Source of the DNA: Xenorhabdus ishibashii
Lineage (GTDB): Bacteria; Pseudomonadota; Gammaproteobacteria; Enterobacterales; Enterobacteriaceae
Reading direction: 5' to 3'
DNA length: 64,000 nt
Assembly (NCBI RefSeq): GCF_002632755.1
Contig: NZ_NJAK01000002.1
Location: 93,200-157,199 of the forward strand
In this document: piece after piece, positions 1-8,988 of the stretch
How the letters are laid out: each line of letters starts with the position of its first letter
Numbering within the stretch: position 1 is the stretch's first letter
The notes under the pieces: generated by a model
Databases searched by the model: none
Seen by the model: the letters and a program-made list of their open reading frames with translations, nothing else
Told to the model about the DNA's origin: nothing
Position numbers and translations under genes: made by a program

Positions 1-3000
1 AGTAAACACAACAATAATGCCATTGATGGGGGTGATGGTATTTGGCAGGTCGGTGGAAATGATAACTGGACGTCAAAAACAGGATATCCCAATTCCAGTT
101 GGAAAAGTACTGACCAGTTTGCCATCTTCTCCGGTGCCTCAGGCACCGTGAAGCTAGATAACAGCGATGGTAATGTCACTGTAAATGGTATGCAGTTTAG
201 CGCTGATGGTTACAAAATCACCGGTGATTCTCTGACCTTAGAAAATGATAAAACAGGCAGCGCTAAAATTCGCGTTGGAACGGGTAATATGTCAACAACC
301 GGTAGAGTTGCCACAATTGAGTCAATCCTGACGGGTTCGGCTACACTTGAAACAACGGATTTCGGTACGTTGGTTCTGAACGGTAAGAATGATTACACGG
401 GCGGTACGAAAGTGACGCGGGGTGTCCTTCAGATAGGTGACGGCGGTACCAAGGGCAACATTTCCGGCGATGTGGTCACTGGGAGCAAAGGCACGCTGGC
501 TTTTGACCGCGCAGATGCAGTGACATTTGGCGGCAATATCACTGGCGAGGGACGATTGGTTCAAAACGGTAAAGGCACACTGGCGCTTACCGGTACAAAT
601 ACTCATTCGGGTGGCACGACAGTGACACAGGGTATTCTCCAGATAGGTGACGGCGGTACCAAGGGCAACATTTCCGGCGATGTGGTCACTGGGAGCAAAG
701 GCACGCTGGCTTTTGACCGCGCAGATGCAGTGACATTTGGCGGCAATATCACTGGCGAGGGACGATTGGTTCAAAACGGTAAAGGCACACTGGCGCTTAC
801 CGGTACAAATACTCATTCGGGTGGCACGACAGTGACACAGGGTATTCTCCAGATAGGTGACGGCGGTACCAAGGGCAACATTTCCGGCGATGTGGTCACT
901 GGGAGCAAAGGCACGCTGGCTTTTGACCGCGCAGATGCAGTGACATTTGGCGGCAATATCACTGGCGAGGGACGATTGGTTCAAAACGGTAAAGGCACAC
1001 TGGCGCTTACCGGTACAAATACTCATTCGGGTGGCACGACAGTGACACAGGGTATTCTCCAGATAGGTGACGGCGGTACCAAGGGCAATATTTCCGGCGA
1101 TGTGGTCACTGGGAGCAAAGGCACGCTGGCTTTTGACCGCCCTGATGCAGTGACATTTGGTGGCAATATCACCGGTGAGGGACGATTGGTTCAAAACGGT
1201 AAAGGCACGCTGGCGCTTACCGGTACAAATACTCATTCGGGTGGCACTACAGTGACACACGGTATTCTCCAGATAGGTGACGGCGGTACCAAGGGCAACA
1301 TTTCCGGCGATGTGGTCACTGGGAGCAAAGGCACGCTGGCTTTTGACCGCGCAGATGCAGTGACATTTGGTGGCAATATCACCGGTGAGGGACGATTGGT
1401 TCAAAACGGTAAAGGCACGCTGGCGCTTACCGGCACAAATACTCATTCGGGTGGCACGGTAATCCGTCATGGCACTTTACAGATCGGTGACGGGCATAAC
1501 AGCGGAACCCTCGCAGGGCTGGTGGAGAGTGGGGTTGATACGAAACTGGTTTTCAACCGTGCCGATCAAGTGACATTTTCCGGTTCCCTAAAAGGGCAAG
1601 GGCAATTGGTGCAGGCCGGTAGCGGTACTACCGTTCTGACAGGCGCTAACCACTATACAGGCATAACAGAAGTACAAAAGGGAACACTTCGCCAAGGAGC
1701 GGAAGGGGCTTTCAGTGTAGCTTCGTCATATACAATCGGGCAACATGGTAAGCTTGATATAGGCGGATTTAATACGACTATTTCCGCTTTGAATAACAGT
1801 GGCACAGTCTTGGCTGGCGGAGATAACGAAGCCGTGGGGCGTACACTGGCGATTGCGGGTAACTACAGCGGCAATAACGGTACGGTGAATTTATCGACCG
1901 TGTTGGAAGGCGATAATTCAAAAACTGATAGACTTGTGGTGAACGGCAGCACATCCGGCACAACTCATCTCGTTATCAAAAATGTCGGCGGAGCGGGTGC
2001 GCCGACGAATGAAGGCATCAAGGTTGTTGATGTGAAAGGCACGTCAGACGGAACTTTCAGTTTGGTTGGTGACTATAGTTATAAGGGAGAGCCAGCCGTT
2101 GTGGCTGGTGCTTATGCTTACCGTCTTCATAAGAATGGCATTGATAATTCGGATGGAAATTGGTATCTGCGCTCATCGCTGACCAATCCAAAACCCAATC
2201 CAGATCCTATACCTCCGACGCGGCTCTATCATGCTGGTGTTAGCGTTTACGAGGCTTATGGCCGGGTTTTACAGACTCTGAATATGCCTGAATCTTTGCA
2301 TGGACGAGTCTACGGGCGTGAGGATAGACTGCGTGGTGTGAAGGGTTTCAGAACCACTACAGACGAGGGTAGCACAGACGATAACAAAAAACCGTTGTCC
2401 AATGGAGCATGGGGGCGGATGACAGCCTCTTACGGCAAATTATCGCCACGTATCACCACATCTGGTGCTGGTAATATCACCTATAACATGGCTCGTGCTC
2501 AAGTCGGCATAGACGGACGCTTTTATGAAAATGACCACGGTTCAGTGATTGGTGGTGTTTTCCTGCAATATTCGAATATTAATGCAGACGTAGGCTCCGA
2601 ACATGGTGAAGGTAAAATCCATGCGAATGGTTACACGATAGGTGCGACAAGTACGTGGTACGGCAATAATGGGTTTTATCTGGATGGCTTATCGCAACTT
2701 ACTTACTTTAACAATGATCTGGATTCAAAGACTGCGAATCAGCATCTGGGTAATGGTAAGTCCGCCCTTGGATATGCATTGGGTCTGGAAACTGGGCGAC
2801 GGTTTGATTTGACGCCAAAATGGTCACTGACTCCGCAAGCACAGTTGGTTTATTCTTCCATCGATATGAATAATTTCCATGATACGTTTGGGACCAAAGT
2901 CCGCTTTGATCAAAGTAGGAACATGAAATTACTCATAGGTGCGAAGATAGACTACAGCCAAAAGGGGAGTGATGCTCAGGGCAAGAATGAAAAAACCTCT

Positions 3001-3246
3001 AATCTTTACGGCCTTTTCAACATCCGTCAGGAAATTCTGGGACATAATGACGCTGTTGATGTTGCTAATGTTGCCTTCCACGGTGGGAATGACCACACTT
3101 GGGGTGAGACAGGTTTTGGTGGCTCCTACAGTTGGGGTAATGGCAGGTATTCTGTCTCTGGTCAGACGTCAGTCAATACCAGCCTGAATAATTTTGCAGA
3201 CAGTTATGAGCTGAGTGCAAAAATTGGTCTAAAAATGACATGGTGA
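1..3246 (+). CDS. Autotransporter (type V secretion), 5' end outside window
   Basis: The reading frame is open from base 1 with no start or signal peptide in view, so the N-terminus lies upstream. About 1,081 codons are visible. The passenger consists of autotransporter-associated beta-strand repeats rich in G, T and N, including five nearly identical 70-residue units, and should fold as a beta-helix. A proline-rich linker (NPKPNPDPIPP) precedes a C-terminal barrel domain of about 280 residues that starts near NGAWGRMTASYGK and ends in KMTW, with the aromatic last residue typical of outer-membrane barrels. The family exports its own passenger to the cell surface, often as adhesin or aggregation factor; the specific function cannot be told from this sequence. 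A GTG at 148 is in frame but is internal, not the start. Confidence 0.93.
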   Translation, partial: SKHNNNAIDGGDGIWQVGGNDNWTSKTGYPNSSWKSTDQFAIFSGASGTVKLDNSDGNVTVNGMQFSADGYKITGDSLTLENDKTGSAKIRVGTGNMSTTGRVATIESILTGSATLETTDFGTLVLNGKNDYTGGTKVTRGVLQIGDGGTKGNISGDVVTGSKGTLAFDRADAVTFGGNITGEGRLVQNGKGTLALTGTNTHSGGTTVTQGILQIGDGGTKGNISGDVVTGSKGTLAFDRADAVTFGGNITGEGRLVQNGKGTLALTGTNTHSGGTTVTQGILQIGDGGTKGNISGDVVTGSKGTLAFDRADAVTFGGNITGEGRLVQNGKGTLALTGTNTHSGGTTVTQGILQIGDGGTKGNISGDVVTGSKGTLAFDRPDAVTFGGNITGEGRLVQNGKGTLALTGTNTHSGGTTVTHGILQIGDGGTKGNISGDVVTGSKGTLAFDRADAVTFGGNITGEGRLVQNGKGTLALTGTNTHSGGTVIRHGTLQIGDGHNSGTLAGLVESGVDTKLVFNRADQVTFSGSLKGQGQLVQAGSGTTVLTGANHYTGITEVQKGTLRQGAEGAFSVASSYTIGQHGKLDIGGFNTTISALNNSGTVLAGGDNEAVGRTLAIAGNYSGNNGTVNLSTVLEGDNSKTDRLVVNGSTSGTTHLVIKNVGGAGAPTNEGIKVVDVKGTSDGTFSLVGDYSYKGEPAVVAGAYAYRLHKNGIDNSDGNWYLRSSLTNPKPNPDPIPPTRLYHAGVSVYEAYGRVLQTLNMPESLHGRVYGREDRLRGVKGFRTTTDEGSTDDNKKPLSNGAWGRMTASYGKLSPRITTSGAGNITYNMARAQVGIDGRFYENDHGSVIGGVFLQYSNINADVGSEHGEGKIHANGYTIGATSTWYGNNGFYLDGLSQLTYFNNDLDSKTANQHLGNGKSALGYALGLETGRRFDLTPKWSLTPQAQLVYSSIDMNNFHDTFGTKVRFDQSRNMKLLIGAKIDYSQKGSDAQGKNEKTSNLYGLFNIRQEILGHNDAVDVANVAFHGGNDHTWGETGFGGSYSWGNGRYSVSGQTSVNTSLNNFADSYELSAKIGLKMTW
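431..1480 (+). repeat. Five tandem 210-bp repeats in the autotransporter passenger
   Basis: The period is exactly 210 bp, with units beginning at 431, 641, 851, 1061 and 1271. Units 1-3 read as identical. Units 4 and 5 carry a few substitutions, for example RADAV to RPDAV in unit 4, and unit 5 diverges over its last codons. Each unit encodes 70 residues containing DGGTKGNISGD and LALTGTNTHSGG. Near-identity at DNA level implies recent amplification or gene conversion. Confidence 0.97.
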
Positions 3247-3272
3247 TTAAGAGAATGTCATTGGAATTAACA

Positions 3273-3300
3273 GAAAACCGTGGGTATTATCACCCACGGT
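3273..3300 (-). terminator. Hairpin between convergent autotransporter and lectin-like genes
   Basis: A perfect 9-bp stem (ACCGTGGGT / ACCCACGGT) with a 6-nt loop. Read on the minus strand it is followed by TTTTC, so it suits the minus-strand gene ending at 3344. It can also end the autotransporter transcript, with a weaker T-tract on the plus side. Confidence 0.65.
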
Positions 3301-3343
3301 GAAAATTCGCGGTGGTCTTTTTTGATAGCAAAATGGGATGTGC

Positions 3344-3745
3344 TTATCCTTCGTGTGACCATCCTACCAGACAGACAAAAAAGTCATTGTAATCAATTGA
3401 GCCACCAAAATCCTCAAAAGCCGCACAATAAGTTCTTCCTAATATCGGCGTTCCTGAACTTGGTTGTATTGAACCTTCACTCCAACTGTTATCAAGATGA
3501 TTACTCTCAGGGCACTCAACAGTGCATACAAGTTTCCCGTCTGCTCCTGTGTATTGAAATGTTTTGCCATCATATTTATTTATCTCACTATCTCCATAGT
3601 CTGGTTTTGTCCATTGGGCGTAAAGTGTTTTTGTATCTTCATCATATATTTTCACTGTATAACCGTATTCAGCCTCTGTCATAAAAAAATATGAAATATA
3701 CCATCCACTTTTTATATCAATAAATTTAAGTGTTTTAGTTGCCAT
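3344..3745 (-). CDS. Small protein with calcium-lectin-like FED..DYND motif
   Basis: This 133-residue protein has no signal peptide or membrane segment. Its C-terminus contains FEDFGGSIDYND followed by a beta-strand and W (FFVCLVGW). That arrangement resembles the calcium-binding C-terminus of fucose/mannose-binding lectins of the PA-IIL type (ED...DYND..V...W) and the acidic motif of DUF4114 domains. The N-terminal part (GWYISYFFMTEAEYGYTV) is not recognised. A purine-rich AAAGGGG lies about 9 nt before the ATG. It sits between an autotransporter and surface-module genes, so a soluble or exported carbohydrate-binding role is plausible but inferred from one short motif. The gene call is firm; the function is tentative. 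Confidence 0.7.
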   Translation of the reverse strand: MATKTLKFIDIKSGWYISYFFMTEAEYGYTVKIYDEDTKTLYAQWTKPDYGDSEINKYDGKTFQYTGADGKLVCTVECPESNHLDNSWSEGSIQPSSGTPILGRTYCAAFEDFGGSIDYNDFFVCLVGWSHEG

Positions 3746-3758
3746 TATTAATTCCCCT

Positions 3759-4430
3759 TTAATATAGTTCCATAAAATATTTTATACTTCCGACATGATT
3801 GTTGGCTGTAACCCTTATAATACAATTACCTCCCTCTTGGCCTTTCAAATTCATTTTGAACTGTCCATAATCATCTGTAGTCATTGATTGTATCGTTTCG
3901 GGGTCTCCGCCAATGTCTAACACACTACTTATGTTTATGGCCTGCTCTATTTTATAAGAGATGGCAGTATTTTTAATTTGTTCAGATGTCTTTGTATCGT
4001 GAATCTGGATTGTCAGTATTGCATAATTGTCACCGACTTGTTGATATCCGGTTATTATTAGTGTTGCTTCAATAGGTTGTTGTGGAGAATCTGATTTTTT
4101 AATTGTAACGCGGCTAGTTACAGATGACACCGGATTTCCTGTCCAGTCGGTAACAGTATAGAAAACATCATAGCTACCGAGAGGAATATCAGAAAATGGT
4201 ATTATTATTTCATAGTTAGGAAGATGAATATTTTCCTCTATGATATAAAATGGTTTTGACGATATATTTACATCTCCATTCAAATGAACAATGATATAAT
4301 CGCCAATATGGGCTTTTTCATATTGGTTTACTACTACCACCAATACGGATTGACTTAGTTCTGATTCATCAATAATACCATTGCTACTTTGTGGTAAAAA
4401 AGGGGCCGTCAGACTGTTTTTTATAGACAT
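3759..4430 (-). CDS. Ig-like module protein (two modules), hypothetical
   Basis: A protein of 223 residues starting at the ATG at 4430, chosen because AGGTGA lies just upstream; an in-frame TTG six codons earlier has no such site. The first half has a pattern common in bacterial surface Ig-like modules: AP.LP.....I near the start, then VLVVVVNQYEKAHIGDYI, then strands ending in a YTVTDWTGN turn. The second half (LIITGYQQVGDNYAILTIQ to the C-terminus) resembles a Big_1-like domain. No signal peptide is visible. It shares the GD-containing module with the larger gene upstream (4587-6101), suggesting paired function, but a terminator lies between them. The target is unknown. Confidence 0.72.
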   Translation of the reverse strand: MSIKNSLTAPFLPQSSNGIIDESELSQSVLVVVVNQYEKAHIGDYIIVHLNGDVNISSKPFYIIEENIHLPNYEIIIPFSDIPLGSYDVFYTVTDWTGNPVSSVTSRVTIKKSDSPQQPIEATLIITGYQQVGDNYAILTIQIHDTKTSEQIKNTAISYKIEQAINISSVLDIGGDPETIQSMTTDDYGQFKMNLKGQEGGNCIIRVTANNHVGSIKYFMELY

Positions 4431-4545
4431 ATAATCACCTCTGACCAATTAATTTAATTATTTTGATATTACCGAACAGAGTTTATGTGGCTGCAAACTA
4501 CATGAAATCTTTATTCCTATGACGATATAAACTGCAGCCGGATTA

Positions 4546-4575
4546 ATAAAAAGTGACAGTTATTAGCTGCCACTT
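4546..4575 (-). terminator. Rho-independent terminator after the 504-residue gene
   Basis: On the minus strand AAGTGGCAG and CTGTCACTT form an imperfect stem followed by TTTTTATT. It starts about 12 nt after the stop codon at 4587, implying that the gene at 3759-4430 has its own promoter in the short gap upstream of it. Confidence 0.7.
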
Positions 4576-4586
4576 ATTTTGGTTAG

Positions 4587-6101
4587 TTAAGATTCTGCTA
4601 TACCAAAGCTTGTACCAAAGCTCCTGATATAAAGTTTCGATTTCTGGTTCTGAGCAACACGTCTGTAGTCTATCGCGATCGTGCTATCGTCATCACCCCC
4701 TGATGAGCCATAACCCATCAGCAATTCAGGTTTGATGATAACCTTATAATAACCATCTATTATTTCATTCGGTTTCACAGGGTGATTTTCAATAACTACT
4801 ATCGGTAAAGGACGGGCTGGTGAGAGAGTATCGATGCTGTGTGAGATATAAGCTTTAATCGTGATCATGTCACCTGCGGCTATTGTTGTATCCGGTTTCG
4901 TCGAATCGGATAACAGTCGCACCTCAAGCCCTTTTTGGCCAATACTGTTGATATTGACTGCCTGATATATACCAATAAATACTCCGAACTGATCATAGAC
5001 TTCTGGGGCAATCAGAGTTCGGTTTGTATCATTGGGATCTGGGGTGTTATTGCCGCCACTATCGTAGCTTATGTAATTAAGCTTAGATCCTACAGTGTTG
5101 CCTTTTTCGTCAAGCCCAACATAGCTGATAAAATTATCACCCGCGTATAGATTATCGTAATCGGCTGACAATTTATAATATCCGCTCTGTTCACGCTCTA
5201 ACTGTCCAAAACATAGCTGTTTCTTATAAATGTCTTTGTCATCGTCGGTCACAAACCCGATGATGAAATCACCGGATTTCGCGCCCGGATAATTTGGAAT
5301 CATGAAATGGAAATTATCCGTTTGATCCGGCCTTGTTAAATTAGAAGATGAGTATGTTTCCTCAATAACAGGCGGTTCAAAGCTATCGGATGTATTAAGC
5401 TTAATAGTGTTAATAAATATGGTTTCTTTTTGACTGTATTCTATCTGGCTGAAGATCGTCTCAATCCCGACGAACCGATTGATACTTTGAGTTGCGTATA
5501 TTTTTAGGTTAACAGCATCAGTTGATGGTTTATTAACCATATAGTAATAATATTGTTTTTCCAGATCAACCTCATAAGCAGGAATTTCTTTCATGTCCTC
5601 CGCAGTGAATATTCGCAGGGGCGCTGTTGCACGAAGAGGAATATCATAGCTTGAAATTGCTCCTCCCTTTTTCATCATCGGATTGATTGACGCTGAAATG
5701 AATGGGTTGGTTGTTGGGGCTGGACCAGTAAACGCAACGGGACTTGGATCGTACAAATAAGCCGAGGCTCCTCTCAGTACACAAGTGTCTCGTATCATCT
5801 CTGGATTGTCGATAGAGTGATAGGTCACCTCCCCTTTTAGTTTGCTCGGAGAATTTGTGGTAAAGCTGATTTGATGATCCTTGCTGCTTTCATCGGCCAG
5901 GAATATCAATTGCTGGGAAAATACTTTCTTATAAACTGAGCCAGGGAATGTCTTTATTAGTATCAGACCCGGTGAAGAAACAATACTGACCGTCACCGCA
6001 TCCGTAATATTTGATTCACCAGTTATCGTAAAAACTACACTGAATGGTTGTCCTTTGATAATACTTTTACCATCCGCAGGAACCGTTGTCATGTTAGCCA
6101 T
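4587..6101 (-). CDS. Multi-module Ig-like hypothetical protein, 504 residues
   Basis: No enzymatic motif is visible. The protein is beta-rich with several Ig-like segments. The N-terminus (MANMTTVPADGKSIIKGQP onward) looks like a Big-type module. Near residues 260-330 a segment reads FHFMIPNYPGAKSGDFI. A further segment near residue 370 begins LIAPEVYDQFG, followed by AAGDMITIKAYI, the same GD pattern as in the neighbouring 223-residue protein. No signal peptide or transmembrane segment is seen, so if it acts outside the cell the export route is not obvious. The ATG at 6101 follows AAAGGATAATATA, an acceptable ribosome site. Function unknown; a surface or secreted binding protein is a guess from the fold type. 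Confidence 0.72.
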   Translation of the reverse strand: MANMTTVPADGKSIIKGQPFSVVFTITGESNITDAVTVSIVSSPGLILIKTFPGSVYKKVFSQQLIFLADESSKDHQISFTTNSPSKLKGEVTYHSIDNPEMIRDTCVLRGASAYLYDPSPVAFTGPAPTTNPFISASINPMMKKGGAISSYDIPLRATAPLRIFTAEDMKEIPAYEVDLEKQYYYYMVNKPSTDAVNLKIYATQSINRFVGIETIFSQIEYSQKETIFINTIKLNTSDSFEPPVIEETYSSSNLTRPDQTDNFHFMIPNYPGAKSGDFIIGFVTDDDKDIYKKQLCFGQLEREQSGYYKLSADYDNLYAGDNFISYVGLDEKGNTVGSKLNYISYDSGGNNTPDPNDTNRTLIAPEVYDQFGVFIGIYQAVNINSIGQKGLEVRLLSDSTKPDTTIAAGDMITIKAYISHSIDTLSPARPLPIVVIENHPVKPNEIIDGYYKVIIKPELLMGYGSSGGDDDSTIAIDYRRVAQNQKSKLYIRSFGTSFGIAES

Positions 6102-6740
6102 TATATTATCCTTTCAAAGTATAAATTTTATTCTTAACTGAAAACCACATCCTATGGAGGTGGTCAACAGCAGGTTTTTGCCTGTATTGAAAGTGACAGA
6201 GAATTTGTATTTATAGGCCTGTAGTACGCCGAAACTAACGGCGAAGTTTTACTGAGATTTTCAAGCAAGATTACATTCAAATAAATAGGTGTCAATATAT
6301 TTACATAAAATAAATTTATATATCGAAGGCCTTTAATTACATTCTCTAATAAACTTTTTCTAACAACAGGATTGGGTAAAAAACGAACAATATAACGTCT
6401 GATAGGTATTCCGCCATGATTGCTCTCTCTGCGATACAGGATGAGAACTATTTTTATCAAAAAATACTCTCGCGCGATAATCACCATTCCTATTAGTTTT
6501 TTCAGTTTATGTCGTTGGCTAGGACTTGCCGTTTTCTTTCAGTATCCAGTGTTCTTCAACTGAAATTAGGCTACGAATAGTGGGTCGTCTCTTTGATGTA
6601 AAGTGAGTCCATGCCTGAGAGCTGTGATTACATTTCCTGGACAAGAAGTCTCAGGCATGTTTATTTTTGAATATCTTTCGATTTTTATGGTTTCAAGGTT
6701 GTTACTTGAATATAAATATGATTTTTCTGCTTATTTATAA
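6102..6740. other. 639-bp stretch without a convincing gene
   Basis: An open frame at 6164-6487 on the minus strand (107 codons) lacks a family resemblance and a clear ribosome site, so it is not called. The rest is AT-rich. The only structure I see is a long inverted repeat at 6610-6659. Confidence 0.6.
6610..6659 (+). repeat. Inverted repeat, 11-bp arms, T-rich 3' flank
   Basis: CATGCCTGAGA (6610-6620) and TCTCAGGCATG (6649-6659) pair perfectly around a 28-nt spacer. On the plus strand the second arm is followed by TTTATTTTTG, so it could terminate a plus-strand transcript, perhaps a small RNA. No such transcript is otherwise supported. Confidence 0.55.
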
Positions 6741-7334
6741 TTAAAACTTATTTTTTAACTTGTTAATTATTACAGATAGTGCTCTTTTTCGGATAAACCC
6801 ACTGGCTGGCCTAATTATAAACCAGTAGAAAGTGAATTTTTTCTTGACATTATCATTGGGACAAAAAATGAATGTTTCGGTCACTAGTGAATGATAGCCA
6901 TTAAGATGTTCCCTGACTAAAAAGCGTAGCACCAATTTGGCTGATTTATGATCATCAAAGTTAATAAATGATTCTAGATCAGGTTGATGTATGATACCTA
7001 AATCCTTTTGCCAAAATCTGCCAGTTAATCCCATTGATATTTCATGGCTATTTTCATTAAGTGGGGTAAAGGTTTTTAAGCCAAATTCTTGGTCGTTATT
7101 TTTTCTTCCTAATTTATTAAGTAAATAAGTTGGCGCATTTCTAATTTTTGACAAAGTTTTAATAAATAAGTCATCGGACATTTCAAAATTTTTTACAGCC
7201 TGGGTTATTTCTTTTGCTGGTACTTTTATAGATTCTGATTCATGAATTTCATAAAAATGAAAGCAAGGGAGAAAAGGTGTGGGGTGCTTCCATGTCTTAT
7301 ATTCTTTACTATTCACTATTCCTAAAAATGTCAC
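6741..7334 (-). CDS. DUF2867-like hypothetical protein
   Basis: This 197-residue protein contains GLTGRFWQ near residue 103, LVRFLVREHLNGY-like strands, and a C-terminal YWFIIRPASGFIRKRAL. The arrangement recalls DUF2867 proteins, which end in an aromatic-W-IRP..G.IRR segment and resemble polyketide-cyclase/START-type folds. No signal peptide is present. It is a single gene flanked by AT-rich DNA with no evident operon partner. The assignment is from motif memory only and could be wrong; the coding call is supported by length and composition. Confidence 0.6.
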   Translation of the reverse strand: MTFLGIVNSKEYKTWKHPTPFLPCFHFYEIHESESIKVPAKEITQAVKNFEMSDDLFIKTLSKIRNAPTYLLNKLGRKNNDQEFGLKTFTPLNENSHEISMGLTGRFWQKDLGIIHQPDLESFINFDDHKSAKLVLRFLVREHLNGYHSLVTETFIFCPNDNVKKKFTFYWFIIRPASGFIRKRALSVIINKLKNKF

Positions 7335-7619
7335 TGCTTATCTCTTATATTATGGTTAAAAATGGGAGATTGTTATTGAGTGTTTTTTATTTTTCATAAG
7401 GTTACTTGTAATGTAAATTAGAGTGCAATTGGTTTATTTTTGGTATTATTTTCATCTGTTACTTTTAATTCTGCATGTTATTAGTAACTGATGCTGACAT
7501 GACGACTTTGTCTATATTATATTAAGAATTGACAGTTTAATGATGAATAAATATGAAGAATGGACTATTTTATTTAAAATGTAAAGGGTTTAATGCTCAA
7601 TGTAAGAAAGGTGAGTAAT

Positions 7620-8120
7620 ATGTCAATTTTAGCCATTATTAAAGGTACTCCTATCTGGGTTTGGATTTTGTTTGTTTTTCTGATTAAACGGGGTATCAAT
7701 GCGCTATATGATAGGGAAATGCGCATTGATCGACTGTTCTTTATGCCAGTTTTATTTTTAATATTGGCTGTTTACAGCGTATTAAATGAAACAACATTTC
7801 CAAATTCGGCATTTCTGGCGCTTATTGTAGGCATTGTTGTGGGTGGGGTTATCGGATGGGGCTTATGGCGTAGTCAACCAAGATTAAGAAGGGGTAATGA
7901 AAATGGTTCAATCATTCGTTCAGGAACCCCTTTGACTTTGATTTTGATCCTCACTGTTTTTATAGTGAAATTTATTATTTCTGCCATGATGAGTATTAAC
8001 TCTAATTTGTTATATTCTTTTAATTTTAATTTACTGTTTGGCTTTATATGTGGCTTATCGGATGGTGTCTTTTGGGGTGGAACGCTTAATTTATTTATTC
8101 ACTATAATAGGGTCTGTTGA
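7620..8120 (+). CDS. DUF6622-like inner-membrane protein, last codons replaced by IS
   Basis: The protein is 166 residues from the ATG at 7620, which has AAGGTGAG directly upstream; the in-frame start at 7593 lacks this. Four or five hydrophobic segments are visible (near residues 4-22, 38-55, 63-80, 101-125, 135-155). The N-terminus SILAIIKGTPIWVWILF is typical of small DUF6622 membrane proteins. The insertion sequence starts at 8110, inside this gene. Without the IS and one copy of the TA target, the frame would end ...HYN-SKKA-stop, whereas now it ends ...HYN-RVC-stop. The change affects only the last three or four residues, so the protein may still work. Function unknown. Confidence 0.7.
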   Translation: MSILAIIKGTPIWVWILFVFLIKRGINALYDREMRIDRLFFMPVLFLILAVYSVLNETTFPNSAFLALIVGIVVGGVIGWGLWRSQPRLRRGNENGSIIRSGTPLTLILILTVFIVKFIISAMMSINSNLLYSFNFNLLFGFICGLSDGVFWGGTLNLFIHYNRVC

Positions 8121-8988
8121 TGTTTTAAGGTCATAATTCATTCAACCCACATGGGCAACCAGACAATGATAAACGCCAGAGCCAATATACTGGCGTAATT
8201 CCGTTCAAGCTTATCGTATCTTGTTGCTATTGCACGAAAATGTTTAACCCTAGCGAACGCATTCTCCACCAAATGACGATAACGATATAAACATTTATCA
8301 ATCTGTTTATCCGATTTTCGGCTATTTTTCCGGTAGGGAATAATCGGCGTTGCTCCTTGCTGTTCAATATGATTTCTGAAAGCCTGACTGTCGTACCCTT
8401 TGTCAGCTATCACAAAGTCCGAAGGGGGCGATTGTTCGACTAAACTTTCAGCATGAACAATGTCATGCACTTGTCCCCCGGACAATTCAAAATGAACAGG
8501 CAAGCCATAACTATCGACGGCCAAATGAATTTTGGTTGAACGTCCACCACAACTTTTGCCAATCGCCTCATCATCATCTGAAGCCGCTCCGGCACTGTGC
8601 TGATGAGCACGGACGATACTCCCATCAATAAACAACCATTCCCTATCAGCAAACCCAGATAACCACTTGAAAATGAGCTGTAAAACCCCTTTCTTTGACC
8701 ACGCATTGAAACGTTGAAAGACACTATTCCATTTGCCGAATTCTGGCGGTAAATCGCGCCAGGGAACGCTCGTTCTCATTCGGTAAAGAATGCCTTCAAC
8801 GGTCAAACGGTGTTCAGGTTTGTGATAAATCCAACCCGCATGTTGCATTAACGCAGATAGCTTATTCCATTGGAGATCTGTTAACATAGTTCGCGGCATG
8901 ATGGTGAGGTCTGGTTGTTTTTTGGCGAAAGTAATTATACCAAATCATCATGCTGTTTAATAATCCCTCACAAAACATCAACACGCCC
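8110..8988 (-). mobile_element. Complete IS5-family insertion sequence (879 bp)
   Basis: Terminal inverted repeats are GGGTCTGTTGATGTTTT at the left end and, read inward, GGGCGTGTTGATGTTTT at the right end, with two mismatches. Both ends are flanked by TA (8108-8109 and 8989-8990), a 2-bp target duplication as seen in the IS427-type group of IS5. One intact transposase gene fills the element on the minus strand. The ends and reading frame are undamaged, so it may be active. Confidence 0.93.
8138..8899 (-). CDS. IS5-family DDE transposase
   Basis: This 253-residue protein has the N-terminal TDLQWNKLSALMQ region of the family, followed by a DDE core: FIDGSIVRAHQHSAG (first D), FVIADKGYDS (second D) and RHLVENAFARVKHFRAIATRYDK (the E with the R and K of the YREK-like signature). 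It is a single uninterrupted frame, unlike the frameshifted versions in related elements, and covers most of the element between the inverted repeats. It catalyses cut-and-paste or copy-type movement of its own IS. Confidence 0.95.
   Translation of the reverse strand: MPRTMLTDLQWNKLSALMQHAGWIYHKPEHRLTVEGILYRMRTSVPWRDLPPEFGKWNSVFQRFNAWSKKGVLQLIFKWLSGFADREWLFIDGSIVRAHQHSAGAASDDDEAIGKSCGGRSTKIHLAVDSYGLPVHFELSGGQVHDIVHAESLVEQSPPSDFVIADKGYDSQAFRNHIEQQGATPIIPYRKNSRKSDKQIDKCLYRYRHLVENAFARVKHFRAIATRYDKLERNYASILALAFIIVWLPMWVE

Noticed and set aside
322..1470. A 382-codon open frame antisense to the autotransporter repeats
   Set aside because: It is a by-product of the repeated 210-bp unit: a frame that is open in one unit is open in all. 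The encoded protein is Cys/His-rich nonsense and has no ribosome site.
3280..3684. A 134-codon plus-strand frame opposite the lectin-like gene
   Set aside because: The minus-strand frame has a ribosome site and a recognisable motif; this one has an atypical composition and starts inside the terminator hairpin.
6164..6487. A 107-codon minus-strand frame
   Set aside because: No family resemblance, no convincing ribosome site and Ile/Leu/Arg-rich composition expected of AT-rich noncoding DNA. A small unknown gene cannot be excluded.
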